A stretch of DNA of 64,000 nt from Cupriavidus necator (GCA_022041995.1 CP074390.1:1178001-1242000); one strand, 5' to 3'; positions 26,624-35,086 are shown, counted from the stretch's first letter. Made by a program: numbers and translations. The notes: generated from the sequence alone by a model not told the origin.

Positions 26624-27355
26624 ATGACCAATCCGACCGTGCTGGTAACGGGATCGTCGCGCGGCATCGGTCGCGCCATCGCCCTGCGGCTGGCCCGCGA
26701 CGGCTACGACGTGGTGGTGCATTGCCGCTCGCGCCGCGACGAAGCCGACTCGGTCGCCGACGCGGTGCGCGCCTGCGGCCGCAAGGCCCGCGTGTTGTGC
26801 TTCGACGTGGCCCGGCGCGAGGAAGCAGCCGCCGCGCTGCTGGCCGATATTGCCGCGCATGACTGCTACTACGGCGTGGTCTGCAACGCCGGCCTGGCGC
26901 GCGACGCGGCCTTCCCGGCCATGAGCGGCGCCGAATGGGACGAGGTGGTGCACACCAACCTCGACGCTTTCTACAACGTGCTCAACCCGGTGGTGATGCC
27001 GATGGTGCAGCGGCGCCAGCCCGGGCGCATCGTCACGCTGTCGTCGGTCTCGGGCCTGGTGGGCAACCGCGGCCAGACCAACTACAGCGCGGCCAAGGCC
27101 GGCATCATCGGCGCCACCAAGGCGCTGGCGATCGAACTTGCCAAACGCGCCATCACGGTCAACTGCGTGGCGCCCGGCCTGATCGACACCGACATGGTCG
27201 AGCAGCACGTGCGCGACGAGGCGCTGCGCATGATCCCGGCGCGGCGGCTCGGCACGCCCGATGAAGTGGCAGCGACCGTGGCCTTCCTGATGTCGCCCGA
27301 CGCCGGCTATATCACGCGCCAGGTGATCTCGGTCAACGGCGGGATGTTCGGATAA
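26624..27355 (+). CDS. 3-oxoacyl-ACP reductase, FabG-type short-chain dehydrogenase
   Basis: A 243-residue SDR. Cofactor motif TGSSRGIGRAIA (9-20), CNAGLARDA (NAG motif), catalytic Ser in LSSVSG, Tyr and Lys in YSAAKAG, and the C-terminal VNGGMFG. The FabG form (ARDAAFPAMSGAEWDEVVHTN in part, LVGNRGQTNYSAAKAGIIG in part) points to reduction of beta-ketoacyl-ACP with NADPH. It follows the halogenase-like gene by 70 bp on the same strand and is probably co-transcribed. This pairing is usual in aryl-polyene type pathways, not in the primary fab cluster. Confidence 0.88.
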   Translation: MTNPTVLVTGSSRGIGRAIALRLARDGYDVVVHCRSRRDEADSVADAVRACGRKARVLCFDVARREEAAAALLADIAAHDCYYGVVCNAGLARDAAFPAMSGAEWDEVVHTNLDAFYNVLNPVVMPMVQRRQPGRIVTLSSVSGLVGNRGQTNYSAAKAGIIGATKALAIELAKRAITVNCVAPGLIDTDMVEQHVRDEALRMIPARRLGTPDEVAATVAFLMSPDAGYITRQVISVNGGMFG

Positions 27356-27456
27356 AGAACGTCGTCGCCAGCGTGGCCCGATGAACGGGGTCAGCATCGT
27401 TGCCGTTGACGATGCTGGTGGCGCGGGGCCGGTTGCATCAAGCGCCATCCGGCCGC

Positions 27457-28362
27457 TCACACCGGGATCAACCCCGGCAACCCTGCCATCGCCTGCGCCA
27501 GGTATTCCAGCAACACCCGCACCCGCGCCGGCAGGTAGCGCCGCGACGGATAGACCAGGAAGGCTTCCTGCGCCGGACCGCTCCAGCGTGGCAACACGCG
27601 CTGCAAGGCACCGCTGTCGAGCAGGTCCTGCACCAGCCATGCCGGCGTCATGCCAAAGCCGGCGCCGGCCAGGAAGCTCTCGCGCATCGCCAGCGAGTTG
27701 TTGACGCGGTAGCGGCCGGGCGCGCTGACCAGCGCCTGCCCGCCAGGCCCGTCGAGCACGATCTTGTCGCCAGCGGCCAGCCAGGTGAAGCGCAGGATCT
27801 GGTGCCGCGCCAGGTCTGCCGGCTGCCGGATGCGCGGATGGCGTGCGAGGTAATCGGGCGAGGCCACCAGCAGCCGCGGCGACACCGCGATGCGGCGCGC
27901 AACCACGTTGGGCGGCAGCGAGGCGCCGAGGCGCACCGCGACGTCGACGCCCTCTTCCACCAGGTCGACGAAGCGGTCGTCGAACCGCAACTCCACCTCC
28001 ACCTCCGGATAGCGCTGCTGGAACGCCAGCACCAGCGCATTGAGCCGCAGCACGCCGAAACTGGCCGGCGCGCTGACGCGCACCCGCCCGGCCGGGTGCC
28101 CGGACATGCCACGCGCATCGCTGACCGCCTCGCCGTATTCATCCAGCATGCGGCGCGCGCGCTCATAGAAGCGCCGCCCCGCCTCGGTCGGCGACAGGCT
28201 GGTGGTGCTGCGCTCCAGCAGCCGCACGCCCATGTCTTTCTCCAGGGCAGCCACGGCCTTGCTGATGGTCGGCTGGGTCGACTGCTGCTCGCGCGCCACC
28301 GCCGACAGGCTGCCCAGCTCCACGGCGCGCACGAAGATCTGCATTGCCCTGATGGTGTCCAT
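27457..28362 (-). CDS. LysR-family transcriptional regulator
   Basis: A 301-residue LysR regulator of the CrgA/PA2206 kind. The winged-helix domain (1-60) opens with DTIRAMQIFVRAVELGSLSA and STQPTISKAVAALEKDMG. The effector-binding part shows GRVRVSAPASFGVLRL and VDVAVRLGASLPPNVVARR. The ATG at 28362 is chosen; a GTG 18 bp upstream would also work. It is divergent from the GDSL hydrolase, and a perfect 19-bp inverted repeat lies just upstream of its start, so autoregulation and control of the hydrolase are likely. Confidence 0.9.
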   Translation of the reverse strand: MDTIRAMQIFVRAVELGSLSAVAREQQSTQPTISKAVAALEKDMGVRLLERSTTSLSPTEAGRRFYERARRMLDEYGEAVSDARGMSGHPAGRVRVSAPASFGVLRLNALVLAFQQRYPEVEVELRFDDRFVDLVEEGVDVAVRLGASLPPNVVARRIAVSPRLLVASPDYLARHPRIRQPADLARHQILRFTWLAAGDKIVLDGPGGQALVSAPGRYRVNNSLAMRESFLAGAGFGMTPAWLVQDLLDSGALQRVLPRWSGPAQEAFLVYPSRRYLPARVRVLLEYLAQAMAGLPGLIPV

Positions 28363-28381
28363 GCTGTTTCTTTGTGCCACC

Positions 28382-28442
28382 TCATTCCATCATGGAATGA
28401 GTGATATGCCATTCTGCCCGCTAGCTGTCATTTCTGGAATGA
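28382..28442. promoter_or_regulatory. Inverted-repeat operator in the LysR/GDSL intergenic region
   Basis: TCATTCCA-TCA-TGGAATGA (28382-28400) is a perfect 8-bp inverted repeat with a 3-base spacer. A second, imperfect copy TCATTTC-TGGAATGA lies at 28428-28442. Two sites about 44 bp apart between divergent genes fit LysR-type recognition and activation sites. The sites are seen directly; the binding protein is inferred from adjacency. Confidence 0.55.
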
Positions 28443-28497
28443 CCTACCTTTGGCGTCATCCCGGCACCAACGCCGGTCCACGAACCGAGGCAAATCC

Positions 28498-29805
28498 ATG
28501 TTCCGCATTCCCCGCATCGTGCGCCGCCTGACCGCGCTGACGTTCTCAGCCACCATCGCCAGCGCTGCGGCGCTGGCCAGCCCCTTGCAGGACCCGGCCT
28601 GGCTGACCAGCTGGATGGCAAGCCAGCAGCCGGTGTGGCAGCCCGGCGCCCAGCCGCTGCCGACCGGCGTGCCCACGGTGCTGTCCGGCCAGACGCTGCG
28701 CCAGGTGGTGCGCCTCAGCGTGGGCGGCAAGCGCGTGCGCGTGGTGCTGTCCAACCCCTACGGCCACCACCCGGTCGCGGTCGGCGCGGCGCAACTCGCG
28801 CACCATGCCGGCGGGGGCAGTATCGACGCGGCGGGCAGCCGCGCGGTGACGTTCGGCGGCAGCGCGTCGGTGATCATCCCGGCTGGCCAGGCCGTGGCAA
28901 GCGATCCGGTCGCCATCGAGGCCCCGGCACTGGGCGAACTTGCACTCAGCCTCTACCTGCCGCAAGCCACCGCGATCGAGTCGTTCCATTGGGATGGCCG
29001 TCAGACCGCGTGGCTCGCGGCCGGCAACGCGGCCACGCAGGCCATGCTGCCTGCGCCGCAATCATTCAGCGCACGCGTCCTGCTCAGCGAGGTGCAGGTC
29101 GAAGCGCCCGAGCACGCGGGCGCCGTGGTGGCAATCGGCGATTCGATCACCGAGGGCAACGGCTCCACCCCCGACACCAACCGCCGCTGGCCGGACGTGC
29201 TGGCACAGCGTGCGGCCGGCAACGGCGTGGCTGTGCTCAATGCCGGCATCTCCGGCGGCCGGCTGCTGCGCGATGGCATGGGGGTGTCCGCGCTGGCGCG
29301 ACTGGATCGCGACGTGCTGAGCCAGCCGCATGTGCGCGCCGTGATCGCCGCGATTGGCATCAACGATATCGCCTGGCCTGGCTCCACCTTTGCACCGGGC
29401 GATGCGGTGCCGCAGGCCGCCGAGCTGATCGAGGGCTATCGCCGCCTGATCGCGCGCGCCCATGCGCGCGGCGTGCGCGTGATCGGCGCCACCATCACGC
29501 CGTTTGCGGGGGCGCTGCGCGATACGCCCATCCGCGGCTATGACAGCCCGGGCAAGGAAGCGGTACGGCTGGCGGTCAACGACTGGATCCGCAACGGCGG
29601 CGCGTTTGATGCGGTGGTGGACTTCGACGCCGCGGTGCGTGATCCCGCGCGCCCGCGCGCCTTGCTGCCAGCGTTCGACAGCGGCGACCACCTGCATCCG
29701 GGCGACGCGGGCTATCGCGCCATGGCGGCGCGGATCGCGCTGACGCTGCCTGACCTTGCCCGTCAGTCCCGGTCCGGCGCACCCGGCGGAAAGAGCGGGC
29801 GATAG
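28498..29805 (+). CDS. Secreted SGNH/GDSL-family hydrolase
   Basis: A 435-residue secreted esterase. The signal peptide is about 1-28 (LTALTFSATIASAAALA). A beta-rich N-terminal domain (about 60-200) is followed by the SGNH hydrolase core: block I AIGDSITEG with S216 as nucleophile, block II NAGISGGRLL, block III AIGINDIAW with N289, and block V DHLHPGDAGY with D397 and H400. All four catalytic blocks are intact. The order, beta domain before SGNH, is common in esterases acting on acetylated or plant-type sugars, but the substrate is unknown. The ATG follows GAGG. The last 43 bases overlap the convergent GST gene. Confidence 0.9.
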   Translation: MFRIPRIVRRLTALTFSATIASAAALASPLQDPAWLTSWMASQQPVWQPGAQPLPTGVPTVLSGQTLRQVVRLSVGGKRVRVVLSNPYGHHPVAVGAAQLAHHAGGGSIDAAGSRAVTFGGSASVIIPAGQAVASDPVAIEAPALGELALSLYLPQATAIESFHWDGRQTAWLAAGNAATQAMLPAPQSFSARVLLSEVQVEAPEHAGAVVAIGDSITEGNGSTPDTNRRWPDVLAQRAAGNGVAVLNAGISGGRLLRDGMGVSALARLDRDVLSQPHVRAVIAAIGINDIAWPGSTFAPGDAVPQAAELIEGYRRLIARAHARGVRVIGATITPFAGALRDTPIRGYDSPGKEAVRLAVNDWIRNGGAFDAVVDFDAAVRDPARPRALLPAFDSGDHLHPGDAGYRAMAARIALTLPDLARQSRSGAPGGKSGR

Positions 29806-30416
29806 GGACGCGCCTCGTCCACCGCGCGCGCAAACGATGGCCGCGACAGCAACCGGCGGCGATAGGCACGCACATTGCCGTACGCGTCCGGGATCGGTTG
29901 CACCCAATCCGCGTAGAACAGCGACGGCGCGGCGGCGCAGTCGGCCAGCGTAAAGGCGCCGCCCGCAGCCCATTCCCGGTCGGCCAGCGTTGGCTCCAGC
30001 CAGGCATAGGCCGCGTCGAGCAACTTGCGTGCCTCGGCCACGCCAAAGGCATCGCGGTGCTCCGCCGGGCGCAGGTAATCGGCGACGATGCGCTGCATCG
30101 GCGTCATCACGTACTGGTCGAAGAAGCGGTCGAGCATGCGCACGTCCAGCGCGGCGTCAGGCGACTCCGGCAGCCAGCGCACCGCACCGCGGTGATGCAG
30201 GTCCAGGTATTCGATGATGATGCTCGATTCAAGCACCGAGCGGCTGCCGTCGACCAGCACCGGCATGCGCTTGAGCGGCCACAGCCTGGCTTGCTCGGCC
30301 AGGTTCTGCGGATGCTCGGGCGATAGCATGCGTAGCTTGAACGGGATGGCATTCTCGTACAGCGCGACGAGGACCTTCTGGCAATAGGATGAAAACGGGT
30401 GGGCAAACAGCTCCAT
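29763..30416 (-). CDS. Glutathione S-transferase family protein
   Basis: A 217-residue cytosolic GST. The ATG at 30416 follows AGGAGAC. The thioredoxin-like N-terminal half has PFSSYCQKVLVALYENAIPF, the cis-Pro strand KRMPVLVDG and the glutathione-binding LESSIIIEYLD. The helical C-terminal half carries the N-capping box region FTLADCAAAPSLFYAD. The Ser-Ser-Tyr-Cys stretch at the start of helix 1 holds the likely catalytic residue. Substrate unknown. The prolyl aminopeptidase gene lies 31 bp upstream on the same strand. Confidence 0.88.
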   Translation of the reverse strand: MELFAHPFSSYCQKVLVALYENAIPFKLRMLSPEHPQNLAEQARLWPLKRMPVLVDGSRSVLESSIIIEYLDLHHRGAVRWLPESPDAALDVRMLDRFFDQYVMTPMQRIVADYLRPAEHRDAFGVAEARKLLDAAYAWLEPTLADREWAAGGAFTLADCAAAPSLFYADWVQPIPDAYGNVRAYRRRLLSRPSFARAVDEARPYRPLFPPGAPDRD

Positions 30417-30447
30417 CGTGGTCTCCTGTGGTTCCGGCACGCGGCGG

Positions 30448-31403
30448 CTACCGCTGCGCCGCAAAGCGATCGGTCGCGGCAATCAGCTGGTCCATGATGC
30501 CCGGCTCGGTCCACGCATGGCCGGCGCCTTCGATCAGGTGGAAATCAGCCGTGGGCCACGCCTGGTGCAGCGCATAGGCATAGCGCACCGGGCACGGCAT
30601 GTCATAGCGGCCGTGCACGATCACGCCGGGGATGTCGGCCAGCTTGTGCGCGTCGCGCAGCAGCTGCCCGTCTTCCAGCCAGCAGCGGTGCGTGAAGTAG
30701 TGGTTCTCCAGCCGCGCGAACGCCAGCGCGAAGTGCCCGTCGTCATGCTTGGCACTATTGCCCGCGTCCGGCAGCAGCGTGATGGTCTCGCCTTCCCAAA
30801 CGCTCCACGCGCGCGCCGCCTCCACCTGCTGGTCCGGGTCGTCGCCGGTCAGCAGCTTGCGGTACGCGGCCATCATGTTGCCGCGCTCGGCCTCGGGCAC
30901 CGGCGCCTGGAAACGCGCCCACTTGTCGGGGAACATTTCGGACACGCCGTATTGGTAATACCAATCCAGCTCCGCCTGCGACACCGTGTAGATGCCACGC
31001 AGCACCAGCTCGCTGACGCGCTGCGGGTGCTTCTGCGCATAGGCCAGCGCCAGCGTCGAGCCCCATGAGCCGCCGAACACCAGCCAGCGCTCGACGCCGG
31101 CCAGCGCGCGCAGGCGCTCGATATCGTCGACCAGGTGCCAGGTGGTGTTGGCCTCCAGCCCGGCATGCGGGGTCGAGCGCCCGCAGCCGCGCTGGTCGAA
31201 CAGCAGCACGTCATAGCGCGCCGGGTCGAACAGCCGCCGATGGTCAGCGGAAATGCCACCGCCCGGCCGCCATGCAGGAATACCGCCGGCTTGGCGCCAA
31301 GCGTGCCGACGCGCTCGTAATAGATGACATGCCCGTTGCCGACATCCAGCGTGCCGGTTTCATAAGGCTCGATTTCAGGATAGAGGGTGCGCAGGTCAGG
31401 CAT
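30448..31403 (-). pseudogene. pip: Proline iminopeptidase (S33), frameshifted by one missing base
   Basis: The full protein (about 318 residues) is present but in two frames. The first frame runs from MPDLRTLYPEIEPY (ATG at 31403) to VFLHGG; the second covers LLFDQRGCGRSTPH to the end. Restoring one G in the GCCCGG run at 31261-31266 gives VFLHGGPGGGISADHRRLF, the exact family pattern. The rest is intact: nucleophile FGGSWGS, Asp in VHGRYDMPCP, His in GAGHAWTEPG. The enzyme releases N-terminal proline from peptides in the cytosol. All other parts look under selection, so a sequencing error or a very recent mutation is likely. Confidence 0.85.
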
Positions 31404-31506
31404 CGGTGCGGGGCTCCGGAGGTCGGGAGCCACAGTGTACGCTGGCGGGAATGGCCCTTCGTCAGGAACCGCGACTCAACGCCGTCTCCCGCAACCTGAC
31501 TCGTGT

Positions 31507-31680
31507 CTAGTGATGTTCCATCTCATGCTGCGCCGCCATTGCGAGGAATGCGGACCGGCTCATAGGCCGGTTTCTGGCAGCATCATCGATGGCCTGCACC
31601 AGACGCTCCGGCAGGCTGATATTCACACGCACCGCCTTCGTGTTGACGCGCGACAGGTCGATATCGACGAGCATCCAGAC
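31507..31680 (-). pseudogene. hicB antitoxin remnant (C-terminal part only)
   Basis: The 58 codons before the stop read VDIDLSRVNTKAVRVNISLP and RLVQAIDDAARNRPMSRSAF, matching the C-terminal ribbon-helix-helix part of HicB antitoxins (VDVDLSR...VNVTLP). The N-terminal RNase-H-like half is missing: further upstream the frame runs into unrelated sequence overlapping the end of the AraC gene. No hicA toxin gene is seen on either side. It is a leftover of a toxin-antitoxin pair, its breakpoint lying near 31680-31715. Confidence 0.65.
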
Positions 31681-31715
31681 ACCGCGGCCGCACGCCAGCA
31701 CGACGCCCTGCCCTC

Positions 31716-32714
31716 CTACCCCCCTGCGCGATCCCTGCGCCAGTTGGCTGGCGCCATCCCGAACTGCGCCGAAAACCACCGTGTAAACGAACTGGCCGAC
31801 CCATACCCCAGCAACTGCGACACCCGCAGCAGCGAATAGCGCGGATTCTCCACGTACCGTCGCGCCAGTTCGCGCCGCACGTCGTTCAGGATCTCAGTGA
31901 AAGTCTCGCCCGCGTCGTCGAGCTGGCGCTGCATGGTGCGCAGGCTCAGGCCCAGGCCTTCGGCCACGGCTTCACAGGTGGCGCGGCCCATCGGCAGCAT
32001 CAGGTAGATGGCGGCGCGCACTTCATGGCCGATGGACCGCGGGTTGGCGCGGGGCAGCGTGTCGATGAACTGCTGCGCGTAGCGTGCCATGACCGGGTCC
32101 GCCGTCGGGTTCGGCGCGTCGAGGTCGGCCGCGCGGCAGATGATGCCATTGCATTCCGCGTTGAATTCCAGCGGGCAACCGAACAGGCGGCGATGGATGC
32201 GCAGATCGGCCGGCGCCGCATGCGTGAAACTCACGCCGATCGGCTGCCAGCGCGGGCCCAGCAGCAGCGCGCACATGCGGAATACGACGCCGATGGCCAG
32301 CTCGGTGGCCTGCCGCGAGGGCGCGTCACTGAGCACTTCCTGCCGGATGACCACGGCGCTGCCGGCATCTTCGAGCAACAGCGCCACCGAGTCATTGACC
32401 AGGTGCCGGTAACGGATGGTCGTGGCCAGCGCGGCGCGCAGCGTGGGCTGCTGGCTGATCAGCAGGCTCATCACGCCAAAGTCCGACAACTGGCGCGACT
32501 CCGCCATGCGCAGCCCGAAGGTCGGGCAGGCCGAGGCCTGCGCGGCGGCTTCCAGCAGCGCCACGCAGGCGCTGACCGGGATGCGCTGGTCGGGATCGTC
32601 CAGCCAGGCCCGCCGCAACCGCGCCTGGCGCAGCAACGGCTGCGGATCCAGGCCCAGGTCGCGCGAAACCTCCAGGAAGTTGGTCAGTGCGGCAGCACGT
32701 ATCAGGGTTTCCAA
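31716..32714 (-). CDS. AraC-family regulator with arabinose-binding-type N-terminus
   Basis: A 332-residue regulator. The N-terminal sensor (about 1-200) has the pattern LTNFLEVSRDLGLDPQPLL and FTHAAPADLRIHRRLFGCPL typical of the PF12625 type. The C-terminal double HTH (about 235-328) has LSLRTMQRQLDDAGETF and VSQLLGYGSASSFTRWF. It is a paralogue of the AraC gene at 38.3 kb. It is divergent from the quinone oxidoreductase gene; between them is a 21-bp direct repeat that is a likely operator. The probable targets are the oxidoreductase and the following TauD gene. Confidence 0.9.
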   Translation of the reverse strand: METLIRAAALTNFLEVSRDLGLDPQPLLRQARLRRAWLDDPDQRIPVSACVALLEAAAQASACPTFGLRMAESRQLSDFGVMSLLISQQPTLRAALATTIRYRHLVNDSVALLLEDAGSAVVIRQEVLSDAPSRQATELAIGVVFRMCALLLGPRWQPIGVSFTHAAPADLRIHRRLFGCPLEFNAECNGIICRAADLDAPNPTADPVMARYAQQFIDTLPRANPRSIGHEVRAAIYLMLPMGRATCEAVAEGLGLSLRTMQRQLDDAGETFTEILNDVRRELARRYVENPRYSLLRVSQLLGYGSASSFTRWFSAQFGMAPANWRRDRAGG

Positions 32715-32798
32715 GCCAGCGTTGCCTTGCGATGCGTTGTCTGTTGCCGGCGGGCAGCCTGCCCGCCGCAGCAGCGATCATAGGGCCATGTGGCATGA

Positions 32799-32828
32799 AA
32801 TGCAAAGTCATCGGTAGCCAATGCAAAG
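32799..32828. promoter_or_regulatory. Tandem 21-bp-spaced repeat, likely AraC operator
   Basis: AATGCAAAG occurs at 32799-32807 and again at 32820-32828, both on the plus strand and exactly 21 bp (two helical turns) apart. It lies between the divergent AraC gene and the oxidoreductase gene, 79 bp upstream of the latter. The layout is that of AraC/XylS operators. Confidence 0.55.
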
Positions 32829-32906
32829 CGGGCCGGGGCGGCAATCTCTACAGTTCCCTGCATGTGCAGCGTGTTCTGCACCAATGAGATTCCAGGAGAC
32901 AAGACC

Positions 32907-33887
32907 ATGGCAAATGTTGTCCGCATGTACGAGACCGGCGGCCCCGAAGTGCTGCGCTACGAACACATGGAAGTGGGCGAGCCGGGCCCGGGCCAGGTCC
33001 GCATCCGCCACGTGGCGGTGGGGCTGAACTACGCCGACACCTACTTCCGCAACGGCACCTATCCCGTGCCCCTGCCCAGCGGCATGGGCGTGGAAGCCGC
33101 CGGCGTGGTGGTATCCGTCGGCCCGGGCGTGACCAACGTGGCGGCGGGCGACCGCGTCACCTATACCGGCTTCGTCAACACGCTGGGCGCCTACAGCACC
33201 GAGCGCCTGGTGCCGGCCGCGCCGCTGATCCGCCTGCCCGAGAGCATTGCCTTCGAAACCGCCGCGGCCATGACCATGCGCGGGCTGACCTCGGCCTACC
33301 TGATGCGCCGCATCTATCCGTTCAGCCAGGGCGACACCATCCTGCTGCATGCCGCGGCGGGCGGGGTCGGGCTGATCGTGTCGCAGTGGGCCAAGCTGCT
33401 GGGCCTGACCGTGATCGGCACGGTGTCCACCGAAGCCAAGGCCGAAGTGGCGCGCGCGCACGGCTGCGACCACATCATCCAGTACACCCGCGAAGACGTG
33501 GCCGGGCGCGTGCGCGAGCTGACCGACGGCGTGGGGGTTTCGGTGGTGTTCGACAGCGTCGGCAAGACCACCTTCATGGCGTCGCTGGATTCGCTCAAGC
33601 GGCGCGGCACCATGGTGTGCGTGGGCACCGCGTCGGGCCCGATTCCGCCGTTCGACCCGGTGCTGCTGGCAATGAAGGGCTCGCTGTTCCTGACGCGCCC
33701 GGCGCTGGCCGACTACATCGCCGACCCCGCGGAGAAGCAAGCTCTGGCGGGCGAGCTGTTCGACCACGTAGGCGCGGGCCGCATCCGCATCGGCATCAAC
33801 CAGCGCTATGCGCTGGAAGACGCGGTCCAGGCGCACCAGGACCTGGAGGCGCGCCGCACCACCGGTTCGTCGATCTTCGTCATCTGA
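32907..33887 (+). CDS. NADPH:quinone oxidoreductase (zeta-crystallin type)
   Basis: A 326-residue medium-chain dehydrogenase without zinc ligands. The ATG at 32907 follows AGGAGA. Family marks are GGPEVLRYEHMEVGEPGPGQ, GLNYADTYFRNGTYP, GMGVEAAGVV, the NADPH motif LLHAAAGGVGLIVSQWAKLLG in two parts, and VFDSVGKTTF. It reduces quinones or other enones with NADPH in the cytosol. It is followed 25 bp later by a TauD dioxygenase gene, likely in one operon, with a divergent AraC regulator upstream. Confidence 0.9.
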   Translation: MANVVRMYETGGPEVLRYEHMEVGEPGPGQVRIRHVAVGLNYADTYFRNGTYPVPLPSGMGVEAAGVVVSVGPGVTNVAAGDRVTYTGFVNTLGAYSTERLVPAAPLIRLPESIAFETAAAMTMRGLTSAYLMRRIYPFSQGDTILLHAAAGGVGLIVSQWAKLLGLTVIGTVSTEAKAEVARAHGCDHIIQYTREDVAGRVRELTDGVGVSVVFDSVGKTTFMASLDSLKRRGTMVCVGTASGPIPPFDPVLLAMKGSLFLTRPALADYIADPAEKQALAGELFDHVGAGRIRIGINQRYALEDAVQAHQDLEARRTTGSSIFVI

Positions 33888-33912
33888 GAACAACAACAGA
33901 GGAGACAACACC

Positions 33913-34761
33913 ATGCACGCAGAACCCCTGACCTGCACCATCGGCGCCGAACTGACCGGCGTCAGCCTGGCCGATGCATCACGCGACGCCGGCCTGTTCG
34001 CCGAGATCAAGGCGCTGCTGCTGCAGCACAAGGTGCTGTTCCTGCGCGACCAGGACATTACCCGCGCCGAACACGTTGCCTTTGCCCGCCGCTTCGGCGA
34101 ACTGGAAGACCACCCGGTGGTGGGCAGCGACCCGGAACACCCGGGCCTGGTGCAGATCTACAAGTCGCCCGACAGCAAGGTCGAGCACTACGAGAACTCC
34201 TTCCATTGCGACGCCACCTGGCGCCAGGCGCCGCCGATGGGCTGCGTGCTGCGCTGCGTGGAAACACCCGCAGTGGGCGGCGACACCATCTGGGTGAACA
34301 TGGGCGAGGCGTACCGGCGCCTGCCGCAGGACATCAAGGCCCGCATTGAAGGCCTGCGCGCCAAGCACAGCATCGAACACACCTTCGGCGCCAATATGCC
34401 GCCGGAGAAGCGTGCCGCGCTGGCGGCGCAGTTCCCGATGGTAGAGCATCCCGTGGTGCGCACCCACCCGGAGACGGGCGAAAAGATCCTGTTCGTCAAC
34501 GCCTTCACCTCGCACTTTGCCAACTACCACCGCGACGACGTGGTCCGCTTCGGCAAGGATTTCATGCCCGGCGCGGGCGATCTGCTGCACTACCTGTGCG
34601 CGCAGGCGGAGATCCCGGAGTACCAGGTGCGCTGGCGCTGGAAGAAGAACAGCGTGGCGATCTGGGACAACCGCTGCACCCAGCATTACGCGGTGCAGGA
34701 CTATGCGCCCACGGTGCGCAAGATGGAGCGCGCCGGCATCATCGGCGACGTGCCGTTCTGA
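33913..34761 (+). CDS. TauD/TfdA-family 2-oxoglutarate dioxygenase
   Basis: A 282-residue Fe(II)/2-oxoglutarate oxygenase. The ATG at 33913 lies in GAGGAGACAACACCATG. The iron triad is H98 and D100 in FHCDATW and H258 in NRCTQHYAVQDY; an Arg in the following TVRKMERAG stretch should bind 2-oxoglutarate. PAVGGDTIWVNM is typical of the family. Substrates of this family include taurine, alkyl sulfates, 2,4-D and others; which one applies is not visible. It is probably co-transcribed with the quinone oxidoreductase. Confidence 0.9.
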   Translation: MHAEPLTCTIGAELTGVSLADASRDAGLFAEIKALLLQHKVLFLRDQDITRAEHVAFARRFGELEDHPVVGSDPEHPGLVQIYKSPDSKVEHYENSFHCDATWRQAPPMGCVLRCVETPAVGGDTIWVNMGEAYRRLPQDIKARIEGLRAKHSIEHTFGANMPPEKRAALAAQFPMVEHPVVRTHPETGEKILFVNAFTSHFANYHRDDVVRFGKDFMPGAGDLLHYLCAQAEIPEYQVRWRWKKNSVAIWDNRCTQHYAVQDYAPTVRKMERAGIIGDVPF

Positions 34762-34769
34762 CGGAGACA

Positions 34770-34977
34770 GGCAGACATCCAACCAAACCTTGTGCCTGCG
34801 GCGCGCAGGCCTATGCCTATCCCTTGCTCGTCAGGCAGCTGCTGCTCAATTCGCTGTCGCTCTACGGCGACCAGCAGATCACGTATCGCGGGCAGCTGCG
34901 CCATAGCTATCGCGAATTCCGCCAGCGCGTCGGCCGGCTGGCTAGCGCGCTGGCCGCGCAGGGGGTAGCGCACGGCA
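34770..34977 (+). pseudogene. Acyl-CoA ligase 5' remnant
   Basis: In one frame this reads AQAYAYPLLVRQLLLNSLSL and YGDQQITYRGQLRHSYREFR, then GRLASALAAQGVAHGT. That is the N-terminal start of medium/long-chain fatty-acyl-CoA ligases (AMP-binding family). The match stops at GT, about 65 residues in; a normal enzyme has about 540. Beyond it comes a non-coding palindrome related to the repeat family at 39.4-40.1 kb. No proper start codon is kept. It follows the TauD gene directly and was probably once part of that operon. Confidence 0.6.
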
Positions 34978-35004
34978 CCCCGCGTGGTTTTTGGGTTCGG
35001 CACT

Positions 35005-35086
35005 GCGGTTGTGTCGTGCTTGGCGGGCGTGGGCCCCGTTTCGCCGGCGAAACGGCCCACGCCCGTCAAGCACGACACCCAACCGC
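35005..35086. repeat. 82-bp near-perfect palindrome, related to the 39.4 kb repeat
   Basis: The sequence folds back on itself almost completely. Left arm GCGGTTGTGTCGTGCTTGGC onward, centre CGTTTCGCCGGCGAAACG, right arm ending in GCACGACACCCAACCGC. The left arm shares the GTCGTGCTTGGCGGGCGTGGGC and GTTTCGCCGGCG blocks with the inverted ends of the element at 39374-40081. It sits at the break of the acyl-CoA ligase remnant and could also work as a strong bidirectional transcription barrier. Confidence 0.8.

Noticed and set aside
34793..34990. A complete small gene from a GTG near 34793
   Set aside because: The GTG is not in the frame of the ligase-like sequence, and the fragment ends inside a conserved block; a remnant explains it better.
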